In this document: one piece after another, positions 25,635 through 35,262 of the stretch
Layout: each line of letters begins with the position of its first letter
How positions within the stretch are numbered: position 1 is the stretch's first letter
DNA from: Bin87 sp965116785
Lineage (GTDB): Bacteria > Chloroflexota > Dehalococcoidia > Lucifugimonadales > UBA3495
DNA: 64,000 bases
NCBI GenBank assembly: GCA_965116785.1
Contig: OZ220731.1
Coordinates: 1 to 64,000 of the forward strand
Direction: 5' to 3'
The notes under the pieces: generated by a model
Told to the model about the DNA's origin: nothing
The model's input: only the letters and a program-made list of their open reading frames with translations
Databases searched by the model: none
Position numbers and translations under genes: made by a program

Positions 25635-26336
25635 ATGCCGAGGATCCGGCAGGGCGACATCCACGACTATGATTTTGGCCCCGTCATCGGGGCCGAACTT
25701 TCGGGCAGGCGACCGGCCCTGATCATCAGCACCGACGAGTTCAACGCGCACTACCGCACGGCGATCGCGTTGCCGATGTCGACGACCATGCCGCCCGAGA
25801 GGTACCGCACCCGACAGCATGTGTACATAGCCGACACCGGTTCATGGGCGTCGACCAGACAGGTGAAGGCAGTGCATCAAGGCCGCCTGGGCGCTGTGAT
25901 GGGCCGGTCATCGCCTGATGAACTGGATGATGCCACCGAGTCGCTGGCCAGGCGGTTCACCACACGACACAGTATCGGCGAGGTGGCCACGCCCGAAGGT
26001 GTCATGCCCATAGACGCGGGTTTTCTCTGGAGGCTTCCCGCGACCGGATCGGGCGGCGGAACATTTTTGACCACCGTGCTGGTCATCGACTACAACGCCG
26101 GAAACAACCTGGTCATCGTGGTGGAGGTTGAGGAGCGGGAACCGAGACCCGGCGTTCCGGGAGACGTGCCCATAACCGTGCCGGGCTCAGACGCCGCGTT
26201 GACAGCGCTGGTCCAGCGTGTGCGGACCATAGACACCGGTGAGCGGGATCTGACCGCAGCCGGCAGGGCGCACTCGGAGGAAATAGGAGCCGTCATCAGC
26301 AGGCTACTGTCCATGATCCAACGGCCAGAGGCGTAA
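25635..26336 (+). CDS. MazF/PemK-like protein with C-terminal extension
   Basis: 233 residues. Residues 1-105 follow the PemK/MazF pattern: 'IRQGDIHDYDFGPVIGAELS', 'GRRPALIISTDEFN' and 'IALPMSTT' (first-strand and Thr motifs), then 'VKAVHQGRLGAVMGRSS'. Such toxins cut mRNA. The usual family length is 110; the extra 125 residues ('TFLTTVLVIDYNAGNNLVIV') are unfamiliar. They may be a regulatory or antitoxin-like domain fused in place. Confidence 0.65.
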   Translation: MPRIRQGDIHDYDFGPVIGAELSGRRPALIISTDEFNAHYRTAIALPMSTTMPPERYRTRQHVYIADTGSWASTRQVKAVHQGRLGAVMGRSSPDELDDATESLARRFTTRHSIGEVATPEGVMPIDAGFLWRLPATGSGGGTFLTTVLVIDYNAGNNLVIVVEVEEREPRPGVPGDVPITVPGSDAALTALVQRVRTIDTGERDLTAAGRAHSEEIGAVISRLLSMIQRPEA

Positions 26337-26385
26337 CAGGCAACACCCGCCGCCGCCAACCGTCGCTACTGCGGAGACGATCATC

Positions 26386-27549
26386 ATGCTGACACAAGGA
26401 TCATACGAGGCTCGGATCGCGGGGGTCCTGCGCCGGCACCTGGAGGCCAGGTTCCAGTGGGTCTCCTTCGATGCCATCATGGTGGTCCTGCGCACCAATC
26501 TGTGGGACCAAGAAAGCATCCACGCATACGTGGTCTACGAGGAGAACGGAGAAATGCTGGATGTGCGCTGGCTGAGCGGCGTCCGCAACCGGATGCGCCG
26601 GGAGCTGCGGAATCTGGCCGCGGACGTACCGTTGACCGCCTCGTACATCGACCGTTCGGAGCTGGAGCCTCTGCTGGAGTTGATGGCGTCTCCGGAGGCG
26701 GCGGACGAGAGCCGGGAGTTGCTGACGCCCGAGATGGACGGTCCCATCAGCCTGGGGACCTGCAACCTCTGCCAGGATATGGTGAACGATCTTGACGCCG
26801 GCGGCCACCTGATCGAGTGCATCGCCAGGCAGGACCTCCCCAATCCGTCCGACATGGATCCGTCCGACATGGATCCGTCCGACATGGATCCAACCGGGCA
26901 TGACCAGTCCCTGCACCTGTCGGTGCATGACGGCAACGGGCTCTACTGGATGGAGCTGGCGGTGCGTGCTGACGCCACCCTGCGGCAGCTGGACGAGTTC
27001 CTGCGGGGGATGTGGCTGGAATGCTGTGGCCACCTGAGCGAGTTCAAGATCCAGGGGACCCGCTACTCCAACCTGGCGCCGCACCCCGACGATCCCGACG
27101 CCGACTTCATCCGTGCCGACTACTATATGGAGGAGGACGAGGTGCACATGGACGTCGCCGTGGCCGCCGTGATGCCGGAGGGCGTGACGGTGAGCTACGA
27201 GTACGACTACGGGAGCACGACGGAGCTGTACCTGGAGAACCTGGGCCGCCACGGCGACCTGGTGGGTCTGCTGCGCCCGCGCCAGCCTTGGCACGGGGAC
27301 CGAGTCGCGGTGCTGGCCCGCAACGAGCCCGACGAGGCGTGCGTAGCGTGCCAGGCACCGGCGCGCTGGCGGCTGCTTTCTCCCGACTCCGACGCCCGTG
27401 AGCTCATACCCTTCTGCGACGGGTGCCGACCGGAGGCCGGGCGCTACCAGTTGGTGATGAACTCGCCCCGGGAGGGAACCGACTGCTACGACAACGTGAT
27501 GTCCTGGGACGGCATGCCCATAGGCGAGCCGGACTATGACACCATCTGA
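26386..27549 (+). CDS. Plasmid pRiA4b ORF-3-like protein with Cys pairs
   Basis: 387 residues. The middle (about 180-300) matches the pRiA4b ORF-3 family: 'LYWMELAVRADATLRQLDEF', 'GMWLECCGHLSEF' and 'VTVSYEYDYGSTTEL'. It is flanked by 'CNLC' (about 126) and 'CVAC...CDGC' (near the end), possible zinc sites. Three exact 15-bp repeats encode 'PSDMD' at 26846-26890. The family's role is unknown; it often accompanies mobile DNA. Confidence 0.7.
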   Translation: MLTQGSYEARIAGVLRRHLEARFQWVSFDAIMVVLRTNLWDQESIHAYVVYEENGEMLDVRWLSGVRNRMRRELRNLAADVPLTASYIDRSELEPLLELMASPEAADESRELLTPEMDGPISLGTCNLCQDMVNDLDAGGHLIECIARQDLPNPSDMDPSDMDPSDMDPTGHDQSLHLSVHDGNGLYWMELAVRADATLRQLDEFLRGMWLECCGHLSEFKIQGTRYSNLAPHPDDPDADFIRADYYMEEDEVHMDVAVAAVMPEGVTVSYEYDYGSTTELYLENLGRHGDLVGLLRPRQPWHGDRVAVLARNEPDEACVACQAPARWRLLSPDSDARELIPFCDGCRPEAGRYQLVMNSPREGTDCYDNVMSWDGMPIGEPDYDTI

Positions 27550-27867
27550 CCGGCCACCGCCTCTGTCATTCACGGGTTGGTACTGAGCGACCTCGATAGC
27601 GAAGGCGTCATCCTCATGAGCGGACGACATCGGTTTCAAGACCTCGCCGAGGGCTACACGCCGCACGGGTGAGGGTGTCCGGTTGACACCGGAACGGCAA
27701 CGTTCGCCCCGGAGCTTCATCCCGCCTGCGCGCCAACTACAAGAGGGACGTCCAGCGAACGGCACCGCCCATCGCTCCAACCCTCGCCAAACCGGCACCA
27801 GCAAGCGTCTCACATGAATGGTACGGTAACAATTGCAGAGGCGGGACCCTATCCGTACACTCGTCCC
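27550..27867. other. Probable res region before resolvase copy 2
   Basis: The first 220 bases hold nothing recognisable. From about 27775 to 27867 the sequence matches the region upstream of resolvase copy 1 (18150-18240) and probably contains its recombination site. Confidence 0.4.
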
Positions 27868-28446
27868 ATGACAGAGACCCTCATCGGTTACGCCCGCTGT
27901 TCCACCGACCGGCAGGACCTGGCCGCCCAGCGCCAGGCCCTCCTGGAACTGGGCGTCGCTGAAGATCGCATCTACACCGACCACGGCCTCACCGGCGCCA
28001 GCCGCGCCCGACCCGGCCTCGACCAGGCCCTCGCCGCCGTGCGCCAGGGCGACACCCTGGTCGTGCCCAAACTCGACCGCCTGGCCCGCTCCGTCCCGGA
28101 CGCCCGCGCCATCGCCGACCAGCTTCAGGAACGCGGCGTGAAACTGGCCCTGGGCCCGACCCTCTACGACCCCAATGATCCCATGGGAAAAATGTTCTTC
28201 AACATCCTCGCCACCTTCGCCGAGTTCGAAGCCGATCTCACCCGCATGCGCACCCGCGAGGGCATGGCCATCGCCCGCGCCAAGGGGAAATTGCGCGGCA
28301 AGCAGCCCAAACTCTCTGATCGGCAACAGCGGGAACTCTGCCGCATGCACAACACCGGCGAGTACTCCATCAGCGACCTCGCCGAACTCTTCTCCGTCTC
28401 AAGACCTACCGTCTATCGCACTCTCAACCGACACCTTTCCCCTTAG
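27868..28446 (+). CDS. tnpR: Serine recombinase/resolvase, copy 2
   Basis: 192 residues, almost identical to copy 1 at 17571-18149 but in the opposite orientation, with an intact catalytic Ser. No tnpA is attached. Right after the stop, the start of a Tn3-type end (CCCCTTAGCG) is cut off, and a complete end follows 90 bp later. Confidence 0.9.
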   Translation: MTETLIGYARCSTDRQDLAAQRQALLELGVAEDRIYTDHGLTGASRARPGLDQALAAVRQGDTLVVPKLDRLARSVPDARAIADQLQERGVKLALGPTLYDPNDPMGKMFFNILATFAEFEADLTRMRTREGMAIARAKGKLRGKQPKLSDRQQRELCRMHNTGEYSISDLAELFSVSRPTVYRTLNRHLSP

Positions 28447-28536
28447 CGAGCTCTGCACTGAAGGTCGGATTTTAAGCTCGCTGTTGCATCAAGCCGATGA
28501 CTTTTCCATCAACCACTACTTTCAGTGGGAACGGCC

Positions 28537-28574
28537 CTTAGCGTAGGATTCTGCTCCCTACCATAATCTACCTC
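28537..28574 (-). repeat. Tn3-type inverted repeat, right-facing
   Basis: Plus strand CTTAGCGTAGGATTCTGCTC, ending CCATAATCTACCTC. Outer end to the right. No left-facing partner is nearby except the one at 17539. Confidence 0.65.
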
Positions 28575-28677
28575 AACTACGCCAACCTGATATTCGTCAG
28601 ACCACGCCGCTCCCAGGGTGGCTGGATGTCCGTGAAAATCGCCTGCCTAATGACCCTGAAAAACCGCATACCCGCTT

Positions 28678-29142
28678 GTGATGGGATTGCATATGTTCAA
28701 GCAGCGCTTCGAGACGACCTTAATCGGCGGTTTGAGGATATTGTTACTCGCGATTGCGTTTGTTGCCTGTGGTGCTCTGGGAGAAACGGGATCCCCGTTC
28801 TCAACGCCGTCAGAATACGTTTTGGAGGGTGAAGGCGACGGCGAGCACCGAGTCAAACTGAATGAAGGCAGGTGGATCGTCAACGCTCGGGTGAGGGATA
28901 ACTTATTCTGCGGGTACGGGGATTGCGTGCCTGGCGTCTTTCGCGTTCACGTTGGAAGCGCCAGCCCGGGTTTGCGACCCCCGCCTTTTACCCTGGACCC
29001 CCAACAGGGCGTAGAGAAATGGAACGGTGCGGATGACTTTGAAGTCGGGCGCCGCCTGAAGGACGTTCCCCCAGGTGAAGCGGTCGTGAGAGTAACCGCT
29101 TACGGTAGCTATCGGATCAAGCTGCACAAAAATCCGGATTGA
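28678..29142 (+). CDS. Small lipoprotein, hypothetical
   Basis: About 150 residues (ATG at 28681 or 28693). The signal ends in 'LLLAIAFVAC', a lipobox-like site. The rest is a small beta-rich domain with 'EGEGDGEHRVKLNEGRWIVN' and 'FRVHVGSAS', which recalls secreted jelly-roll or PPC-like folds. Function unknown. It lies between a Tn3 end and a tnpA remnant. Confidence 0.5.
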   Translation: MMGLHMFKQRFETTLIGGLRILLLAIAFVACGALGETGSPFSTPSEYVLEGEGDGEHRVKLNEGRWIVNARVRDNLFCGYGDCVPGVFRVHVGSASPGLRPPPFTLDPQQGVEKWNGADDFEVGRRLKDVPPGEAVVRVTAYGSYRIKLHKNPD

Positions 29143-29199
29143 TCCATCTTGACGCCGCTCATATCCCCAGCGGCCGGATGACGCTCCCCTTACGGACAA

Positions 29200-29460
29200 C
29201 GCCGCCCCTGCCGTGACTGAGCATCCGGAGCGCGGCCCGCTTCGACTTGCCGAGCCAAGACCAGCGCCACCGCATGGCCGGGCTCAGGCTTGCTCGCCGC
29301 CATCGTGATTTGCTGGAATACTGCCCATCTCGGCGAAGCGGTCAGACAGCGGAGGCACGCCGGGCTGACCGTTGAGCCCGAGCTCCTGGCCCACATCTCA
29401 CGTCTTGGGTGGGGCCACATCCTCCTCACCGGTGAATACCGATGGCCAAAGCGCCGATAG
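29200..29460 (+). pseudogene. Tn3-family tnpA C-terminal remnant, decayed
   Basis: One frame reads 'AIVICWNTAHLGEAVRQRRH' to 'LGWGHILLTGEYRWPKRR'; the preceding part is in another frame. An eroded inner end (TCTTAGCCC) follows the stop. Confidence 0.65.
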
Positions 29461-29884
29461 CGGTCTTAGCCCGAATCCACCGGTGGGCCGGAGTTGGGGT
29501 GGTCAGACTGTTGACGAAAGTTGAGGGGAAGATCTGGCAGGGCATTGATGCTGACGGGTGGGGGCAGGCGCTGCGTGTGTCAGTGGTCGGAAGGGGATTT
29601 TGATCGCCCGCAGCCCCGGCGACAGGCGCGATCATCGAGGCGGATTGCAACAGGAGACACTGCGGGACCGGCCTGGCGCAAGTCAGCCAGGCCGGCGGGG
29701 ATGATCTGGCGGACGGAGCAGGCGCAGTCAGGATGGCAGCGGCAGTGCCCGCAATCGCGCCAAGGCGCTGCTGAACTGATTTTGCCAGGGCCAGCTGATT
29801 AACGACAATAAGGAATGCCTCTGACGTCGACTATTCTTGCCGGTCTGGAACGGGTAAAACCTTCCGGCACGGAGGTGCCGGATT
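29461..29884. other. Upstream region of IS21 element 1, no gene seen
   Basis: No convincing gene. A small hairpin (CCGGCAC with GTGCCGG around 29866) lies just before the istA start. I could not find the IS21 left end. Confidence 0.4.
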
Positions 29885-31386
29885 TTGATCAAGGACCGAC
29901 AAGTCGCAATATTGAGGCGAAGACTTATGGAAGGAAAAACCCAGGAGACGGCGGCCGCGATGGCCGGGATGTGCGTGCGTTCGGCGCGCCAATGGCAGAG
30001 CGGCCCGTTGCCGTCAGAGACGAAACAGAGCGCTGGTGGCGCACCCGGTCCGATCCCTTCGACGGGGTGTGGGAAGAGGAGATCGAGCCTCTGCTGCGGG
30101 ACGACCCCAAGGGCAGGCTGAAGGCAACGACAATTATCGAATGGCTGGAGGAGCAGTATCCCGGTAGGTTCAGCGCTTCCCAGCTCCGGACGCTGCAACG
30201 ACGGTTACAGGACTGGCGGGCACTGAATGGTCCCGACCAGGAGGTGTACTTCCCCCAGGACCATCCACCGGGACGGGAAGCCCAGTTCGACTTCACCCAC
30301 GGCGATTCCCTGGGGGTGACCGTCGCCGGTGAGCCCTATCCCCACCTGCTGTTCCAGCTGATCCTCAGCCACTCGGGTTGGCGCTACGCTGAGGTCGCCG
30401 CCGGCGAGACCTTCCTGGCCCTCAAGCAGGGACTGCAGAATGCGCTCTGGGCCCTGGGCGGCGTCCCCGAGGTGGTGCGCTCGGACAATACCTCCGCCGC
30501 CACCCACGAGATGAAGCGCAGCCGCGGCCGGGCGTTTAACGCCAATTACGCCGCCCTGCTGGACCACTACGGCCTGCGCTCCACCCGCATCAATCCCGGC
30601 AAGAGCCACGAAAACGGCGTCGCCGAGCACGCCCACTACCGCCTGAAGGACGCCCTGGACCAGGCCCTCATACTGCGGGGCAGTCGTGATTTCCACACCT
30701 CCGACGACTACGCCGGTTTCGTCCGGGAGATGGTGGAGCGGCGCAATCGCCTAGTGGGGGGGAAGCTGGAGCAGGAAATGGCTTGCCTAGAGCCCCTGCC
30801 GCCAGCCCCCATGCCGGAATACGCCAATTACCAGTCCAAGGTGCGCCGGTGGAGCACGATCCAGGTGGCGGGACGCAGCTACAGCGTCCCGTCCCGGCTC
30901 ATTGGCAAGGTGGTACAGATCCGCCTCTATTCCGATCACCTGGAAGTGTACTACAAGGGCCACTTCATGGAACGCATGGAGCGGGTGCGCGGTGATGGGG
31001 AAGTAAACGTCAATTACCGCCACGTGATCCATTCGCTGGTGCGCAAGCCGGGCGCCTTCGCTCGGTACCGCTTCAGGGAGCAGCTCTTTCCCACCAGGCA
31101 ATTCCGCCTGGCCTACGACGCCCTCAAGCAGTGGCGCGGGGAGCGCGCCGACGTGGAGTACGTGCGGGTCCTGCACCTGGCAGCCACCACCATGGAGGCC
31201 AATGTGGACAGCGCCCTGTCTCTGCTGCTGGAGGCCGGTCAGCCCTTCGACTACGCCGAGGTGCGGGACCTGGCCGAGCCCAAGGTACCCGAGGCTCCGG
31301 CGCTGGTCCTGTCTGGCAAGCCGGACCTGAAGGTCTACGACGGCCTGCTCACGAGCAGTTTGGCCGACTCGGAGGTGTGCGGATGA
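29885..31386 (+). pseudogene. istA: IS21-family istA, frameshifted near its start
   Basis: From a TTG at 29885 the frame encodes the N-terminal helix-turn-helix ('ILRRRLMEGKTQETAAAMAG'). Near 30030 the proper protein continues in the frame one base back ('RWWRTRSDPFDGVWEEEIEP'), so one base was lost or gained. The DDE core is intact: 'EAQFDFTHG' (Asp), 'VRSDNTSAA' (Asp), 'SHENGVAEHAH' (Glu). The stop overlaps istB by four bases, as usual. Confidence 0.85.
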
Positions 31387-32219
31387 CGGACACCGACACC
31401 ACCGTGATCCAGGAGCGCATCGGCCAGCTCTGCCGCGAATTCAAGCTGCCCACCATGGGCGCCCAGTCGGTGGTGCGTTTCACCGAGTCTGGCCACGGTG
31501 ACGCCCTGACCACCTTCCTGGAAGTGCTGGAGCAGGAAGCGGAGGATCGTCGCCACCGGCGCATCAACCGGCTGCGTCAGGCGTCCCGGCTCCCCTCAGG
31601 CAAGACCTGGGAGACCTTCGAGCACCACCGGATGCCGCTGGCACTACGGCAACAGCTGGACCATCTGGCCCAGGGCAGTTTCGTGGATCACGGCGTCAAC
31701 GTGCTGGCCTTCGGTCTCCCCGGCACCGGCAAGACCCACGCGCTCTGCGCCCTGGGCCACCGCCTGGTGGAAGCCGGCCGCTCCGTCCTCTTCGCACCGG
31801 CCTACCGGCTGGTGCAGGACCTGCTGGCCGCCAAGCGCGACTTCGATCTGCCCCGACAACTGCGCAAGCTGGACAACTTCGACTTCCTGCTCCTGGACGA
31901 CCTGGGCTACCTCCCCCAGAGCCTGCCCCGTGCTTGACACGGGGGCAACGAGGAGTCCGAGGTCCTCTTCACCCTGATCGCCGAACGCTACGAGCGCAGG
32001 TCCCTGGGCATCACGTCCAACCTGGTCTTCTCCGAGTGGGAGCGCATCTTCGCCAACCCCATGGCCACCGCCGCGGCGATTGACCGGGTGGTGCACCACG
32101 CTGTCATCCTGGAATTCGACGTCCCCAGCTACCGGACTGACGCAGCCCAACAGCGCGGCGAGACTGCTGCAGCCCCGGCCAACGCTGCCCCGGCCAAGGA
32201 GGTGAACCGGCAAAACTAA
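31383..32219 (+). pseudogene. istB: IS21-family istB interrupted by a short palindromic insert
   Basis: 'LAFGLPGTGKTHALCALGHR' (Walker A) and 'LLLDDLGYLPQ' (Walker B) are intact. After this a 24-bp insert (about 31920-31943, CCCCGTGCTTGACACGGGG) brings a TGA (31935-31937) without changing frame, and istB continues 'NEESEVLFTLIAERYERRSL' to 'AKEVNRQN'. Without the insert the gene would be whole. Confidence 0.8.
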
Positions 32220-32239
32220 TCGACGGCAATTCGGCAAGA

Positions 32240-32677
32240 ATGGTTGACGCGGGACACGAGCCACCTGAGTGGGCGTGGGCGTACGCTCCCAGGGGCTGGA
32301 TACGTTGCTGGAGGTGTCCTTCTCACCCGCGTTCTTCTTGGTGCCGCGCTTGGTCGTAGCCTCGGCCGGACGTATCGGTTCCAAGGTGGCCAGACGGCGC
32401 TGCTGGGACCTGCTGATGTGGTGATCACCCACGCTGCTGACGACGCGTTTGAGTTCCGGTCCCGGTGACCAGGCGGTTACCCCAGCCCACAGGGCGCCCA
32501 TCCGCGGCGGCGGTTCCTGGGTGGCGACGCGACGACCTTCGTACCTGACGATGAGTTGGCTGTCGGGTCGTTCCAGCACTTCCACCCGCAGGCCGGCGTA
32601 GCTCGTACGGTGCTCATCGGGCAGCAGTTGCAGGACCCGCCAGTTGTACTTCACCGTATTGTCCCGGGCGACCTTGC
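32240..32677 (-). pseudogene. C-terminal part of ISNCY-like transposase
   Basis: On the minus strand, 'ARDNTVKYNWRVLQLLPDEH' and 'VEVLERPDSQLIVRYEGRRV' are the final beta domain of an ISNCY-type integrase-like transposase. Its first part lies at 35263-36246, separated by the IS21 insertion. The last residues near 32240 are uncertain. Confidence 0.7.
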
Positions 32678-32813
32678 TGTCATTTTCCAAAGTCATTGAC
32701 CCCTAAATCGGGGAAATTTGCCAGGGTCATGGGCCCAGGTTTACAGGGTCATTGACCCACCCCTGGAAGCCAAATCGGTGATCATCGCCGCACTTCGATT
32801 TTGAGGTGCAGCG

Positions 32814-34385
32814 ATGGCCTACCGGGAGGTTTTCAGGATGGAGATACAGGAGATCATTCGCCGCTGGCAGGCAGGAATGGGCCGGCGGCAGATAGCGGCG
32901 GGCACCGGTCTGTCGCGCAACACGGTGCGCAGGTATCTGTCGGCAGCGAGGGCGGAGGGCGTTGCCCAGGACGGGCCGGCGCCTACCGAAGAGCAGCTGA
33001 GCCGATTGGCGGCGGTTGGTCAATCGGGGCCGCGGCGGGTGGAGGCGCCCAGCCAGGACCAGTTGGAGCCCTGGGCGGATCAGATCTACCGCTGGATTGC
33101 CAAAGACCGGTTGCAGATGACCCGCATCCACGAGCTGCTCTTGGCGCGAGGCTGTGCGTTGTCGTATCAGTCGCTGCGGCGTTTCGTGCTGAAGCGCAAC
33201 TGGCGGCGGCCCAGCAAGACCACGGTGCGGATGGCGGACACGCCGCCCGGCGAGGTGGCCGAGGCCGACTTCGGACGCTTGGGCATGATCACCGATCCGG
33301 CCACCGGCAAGCGCAAGGCGGTTTGGGCGATGGTCATCGTGCTGTGCCACTCCCGCCACTGCTTCGTCTGGCCCATGCAGCAGCACAAGCTGGAGGACGT
33401 GATCGCCGGCCTGGAAGCGGCCTGGGCCTTCTTCGGCGGGATGCCCAAATACCTGGTCATCGACAATTTCCCCGCCGCCGTGGTGGGTACCGACCCACTA
33501 CATCCCATTCTCACCAAGGGTTTCCTGGAGTACGCCCAGCATCGCGGTTTCATCGCCGACCCGGCGCGCAAGGGACATCCCCAGGACAAGCCCAAGGTGG
33601 AACGCAAGGTGCCCTACGCCAGAGAGCGTTTCTACAAGGGTGCCGACTTCGACGACTTCACCCACGTGCGTGCCGCGGCACCGAAATGGTGCCTGGAGGT
33701 AGCCGGAATGCGCATCCACGGCACCACGCGGAAGAAACCCCTGGTGGTCTTCCAGGACGAGGAGCGTCATACCCTGCTCCCCTGGGACGGAATGCCCTAT
33801 GAGATCGCCCAATGGCGCACCAACGTCGTCCACCGGGACTTTCACATCCACTGCCTGGATGCGCTCTACTCAGTGCCTTCCCACCTCTGCCCGCCGGGAC
33901 AGGAGGTGGAGGTCAGGGTGGACAGCCAACTGGTGCGCATCTACCACCGTGCTCGGCTGATCAAGACCCATCCGCGCAAACCCAAGGGAGGCCGCTCCAC
34001 CGACGTCGCCGACTACCCTCCCAAGATCAGTCCCTACACCACCAGGGATCCGGACCACATCAAGCGTGAGGCCGCCAAACTGGGACCCGCCGTGGGTGAG
34101 TTTGCCCAGCGCCTCTTCCAACGGGACCACCCCTGGGCCAAGCTCCGGCAGGGACACAAGCTACTGCGTCTCGGCCAGCGCTACACCGCCCAGCGCCTCG
34201 ACGCCGCCTGCCAGCGTGCCCTGGACGTCGACCTCATCGACGTGAACCGGGTGGAACGCATCCTGATACAGGCATTGGAAGAGGAGACCACGCCTCAACT
34301 GCCCTTGCCCCTGCCGCCCGGCCGCTTCGCTCGGCCCGGATCTGTCTTCGCACGTACCGACCCGTACCGCCGGAAGTCAGCCTGA
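32814..34385 (+). CDS. istA: IS21-family transposase IstA
   Basis: 523 residues, normal length. It has a helix-turn-helix 'MGRRQIAAGTGLSRNTVRRY' (about 21-45), the DDE core with 'VAEADFGRLG' (Asp), 'YLVIDNFPAA' (Asp) and 'DKPKVERKVP' (Glu), then a C-terminal beta domain. IstA cuts and joins DNA with help from IstB, 13 bases downstream. No defect is visible. Confidence 0.92.
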   Translation: MAYREVFRMEIQEIIRRWQAGMGRRQIAAGTGLSRNTVRRYLSAARAEGVAQDGPAPTEEQLSRLAAVGQSGPRRVEAPSQDQLEPWADQIYRWIAKDRLQMTRIHELLLARGCALSYQSLRRFVLKRNWRRPSKTTVRMADTPPGEVAEADFGRLGMITDPATGKRKAVWAMVIVLCHSRHCFVWPMQQHKLEDVIAGLEAAWAFFGGMPKYLVIDNFPAAVVGTDPLHPILTKGFLEYAQHRGFIADPARKGHPQDKPKVERKVPYARERFYKGADFDDFTHVRAAAPKWCLEVAGMRIHGTTRKKPLVVFQDEERHTLLPWDGMPYEIAQWRTNVVHRDFHIHCLDALYSVPSHLCPPGQEVEVRVDSQLVRIYHRARLIKTHPRKPKGGRSTDVADYPPKISPYTTRDPDHIKREAAKLGPAVGEFAQRLFQRDHPWAKLRQGHKLLRLGQRYTAQRLDAACQRALDVDLIDVNRVERILIQALEEETTPQLPLPLPPGRFARPGSVFARTDPYRRKSA

Positions 34386-34398
34386 GGAGATTATACCC

Positions 34399-35166
34399 AT
34401 GACCCGCATCAACGAACTCACGCCTCTGCTCAAGCGGCTGCAACTGGGGCCCATGGCCGCCACCCTGCCCGAGCGCATCGCCTTGGCCCGCCGTGAGCAA
34501 CTGGACTACGCCTCGTTTCTGGAAATCATCCTCAGCGATGAGGTCAACCGCCGCGCTCACCGTCGCATTGAACTGCGCATCAAGGGCGCCGGTTTCGAGG
34601 AAACCTGTCGGCTGGAGGACTTCGACTGGTCGGCGTCGATTACTCTGGACCGTAGGCTCTTGGACGCCGTTTTCTCCTTGGAGTTTCTCGACAAGCACGA
34701 GCACGTGCTGCTGGTGGGACCGGCCGGCGTGGGCAAGAGCTTCCTGGCACAGGCCCTGGGGTATTCCGCCGTCCGCGCCAACCACACCGTCCGCTTCGTC
34801 CACGCCGACGACTTCTTCAAGAACATGGCCCAGGCCCGGGTCGACAACTCTATGGACCGCACCTTCCGGTCCTTCGTAACGCCCGACCTGCTCATCCTCG
34901 ACGACCTGGGCCTGCACCGGCTCACCTCCCAGCAGTCCGCCGACCTCTACGAGCTCATCCTCAACCGGCACCGGTCATCCAGCTTCGTCATCACCAGCAA
35001 TCGGGCCGTCGAAGAATGGCTCAGCATCTTCGATGACCCCATCCTGGGGAACAGCGCCCTGGATCGGCTGGCCAACGCCAGTTACCAAATCGTCATCGAG
35101 GGCGCCAGCTACCGGGAGCGGCTGTCGCCACATCGCGCCCTCCTGGGCGCTCAGGGAGGTGATTGA
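34399..35166 (+). CDS. istB: IS21-family transposition ATPase IstB
   Basis: 255 residues. It is an AAA+ DnaC-like ATPase: Walker A 'LLVGPAGVGKSFLAQALG', Walker B 'LLILDDLGLHRL', sensor 'SFVITSNRAVEEW', and end 'DRLANASYQIVIEGASYRER'. It selects the target and activates IstA. A related tail fragment is at 11131. Confidence 0.92.
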   Translation: MTRINELTPLLKRLQLGPMAATLPERIALARREQLDYASFLEIILSDEVNRRAHRRIELRIKGAGFEETCRLEDFDWSASITLDRRLLDAVFSLEFLDKHEHVLLVGPAGVGKSFLAQALGYSAVRANHTVRFVHADDFFKNMAQARVDNSMDRTFRSFVTPDLLILDDLGLHRLTSQQSADLYELILNRHRSSSFVITSNRAVEEWLSIFDDPILGNSALDRLANASYQIVIEGASYRERLSPHRALLGAQGGD

Positions 35167-35262
35167 CCGGCAAAACACAACCTGATATTTGTCAAATCAT
35201 CGCGCTTCCAGGGTGGGTCAATGACCTTGGTCAAGCCGGGTCCATGACCCTGGAAATTGACA

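Larger units (their letters stand above)
32678..35262 (+). mobile_element. Complete IS21-family element 2 inserted in an ISNCY transposase
   Basis: 2585 bp. The ends read inward TGTCATTTTCCA (32678) and TGTCAATTTCCA (complement, ending at 35262), both followed by related GTCAT-GACCC repeats. The 6-bp direct repeat CCTTGC lies at 32672-32677 and 35263-35268. Removing the element and one repeat restores 'CFKDTRKVARDNTVKYNWRV' in the interrupted gene, which proves the insertion point. Confidence 0.92.

Noticed and set aside
26846..26890. Possible CRISPR-like repeat
   Set aside because: The repeats are contiguous, only 15 bp, and in frame inside a gene; there are no spacers. No CRISPR array was found in the window.
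26401..28350. Long open frame (649 codons) on the minus strand
   Set aside because: It is antisense to the pRiA4b ORF-3-like gene and resolvase copy 2, both with clear motifs. The long frame follows from high GC.
30020..30040. Programmed frameshift in istA of IS21 element 1
   Set aside because: No slippery heptamer or downstream structure, and IS21 istA genes do not normally use frameshifting; a simple indel fits better.
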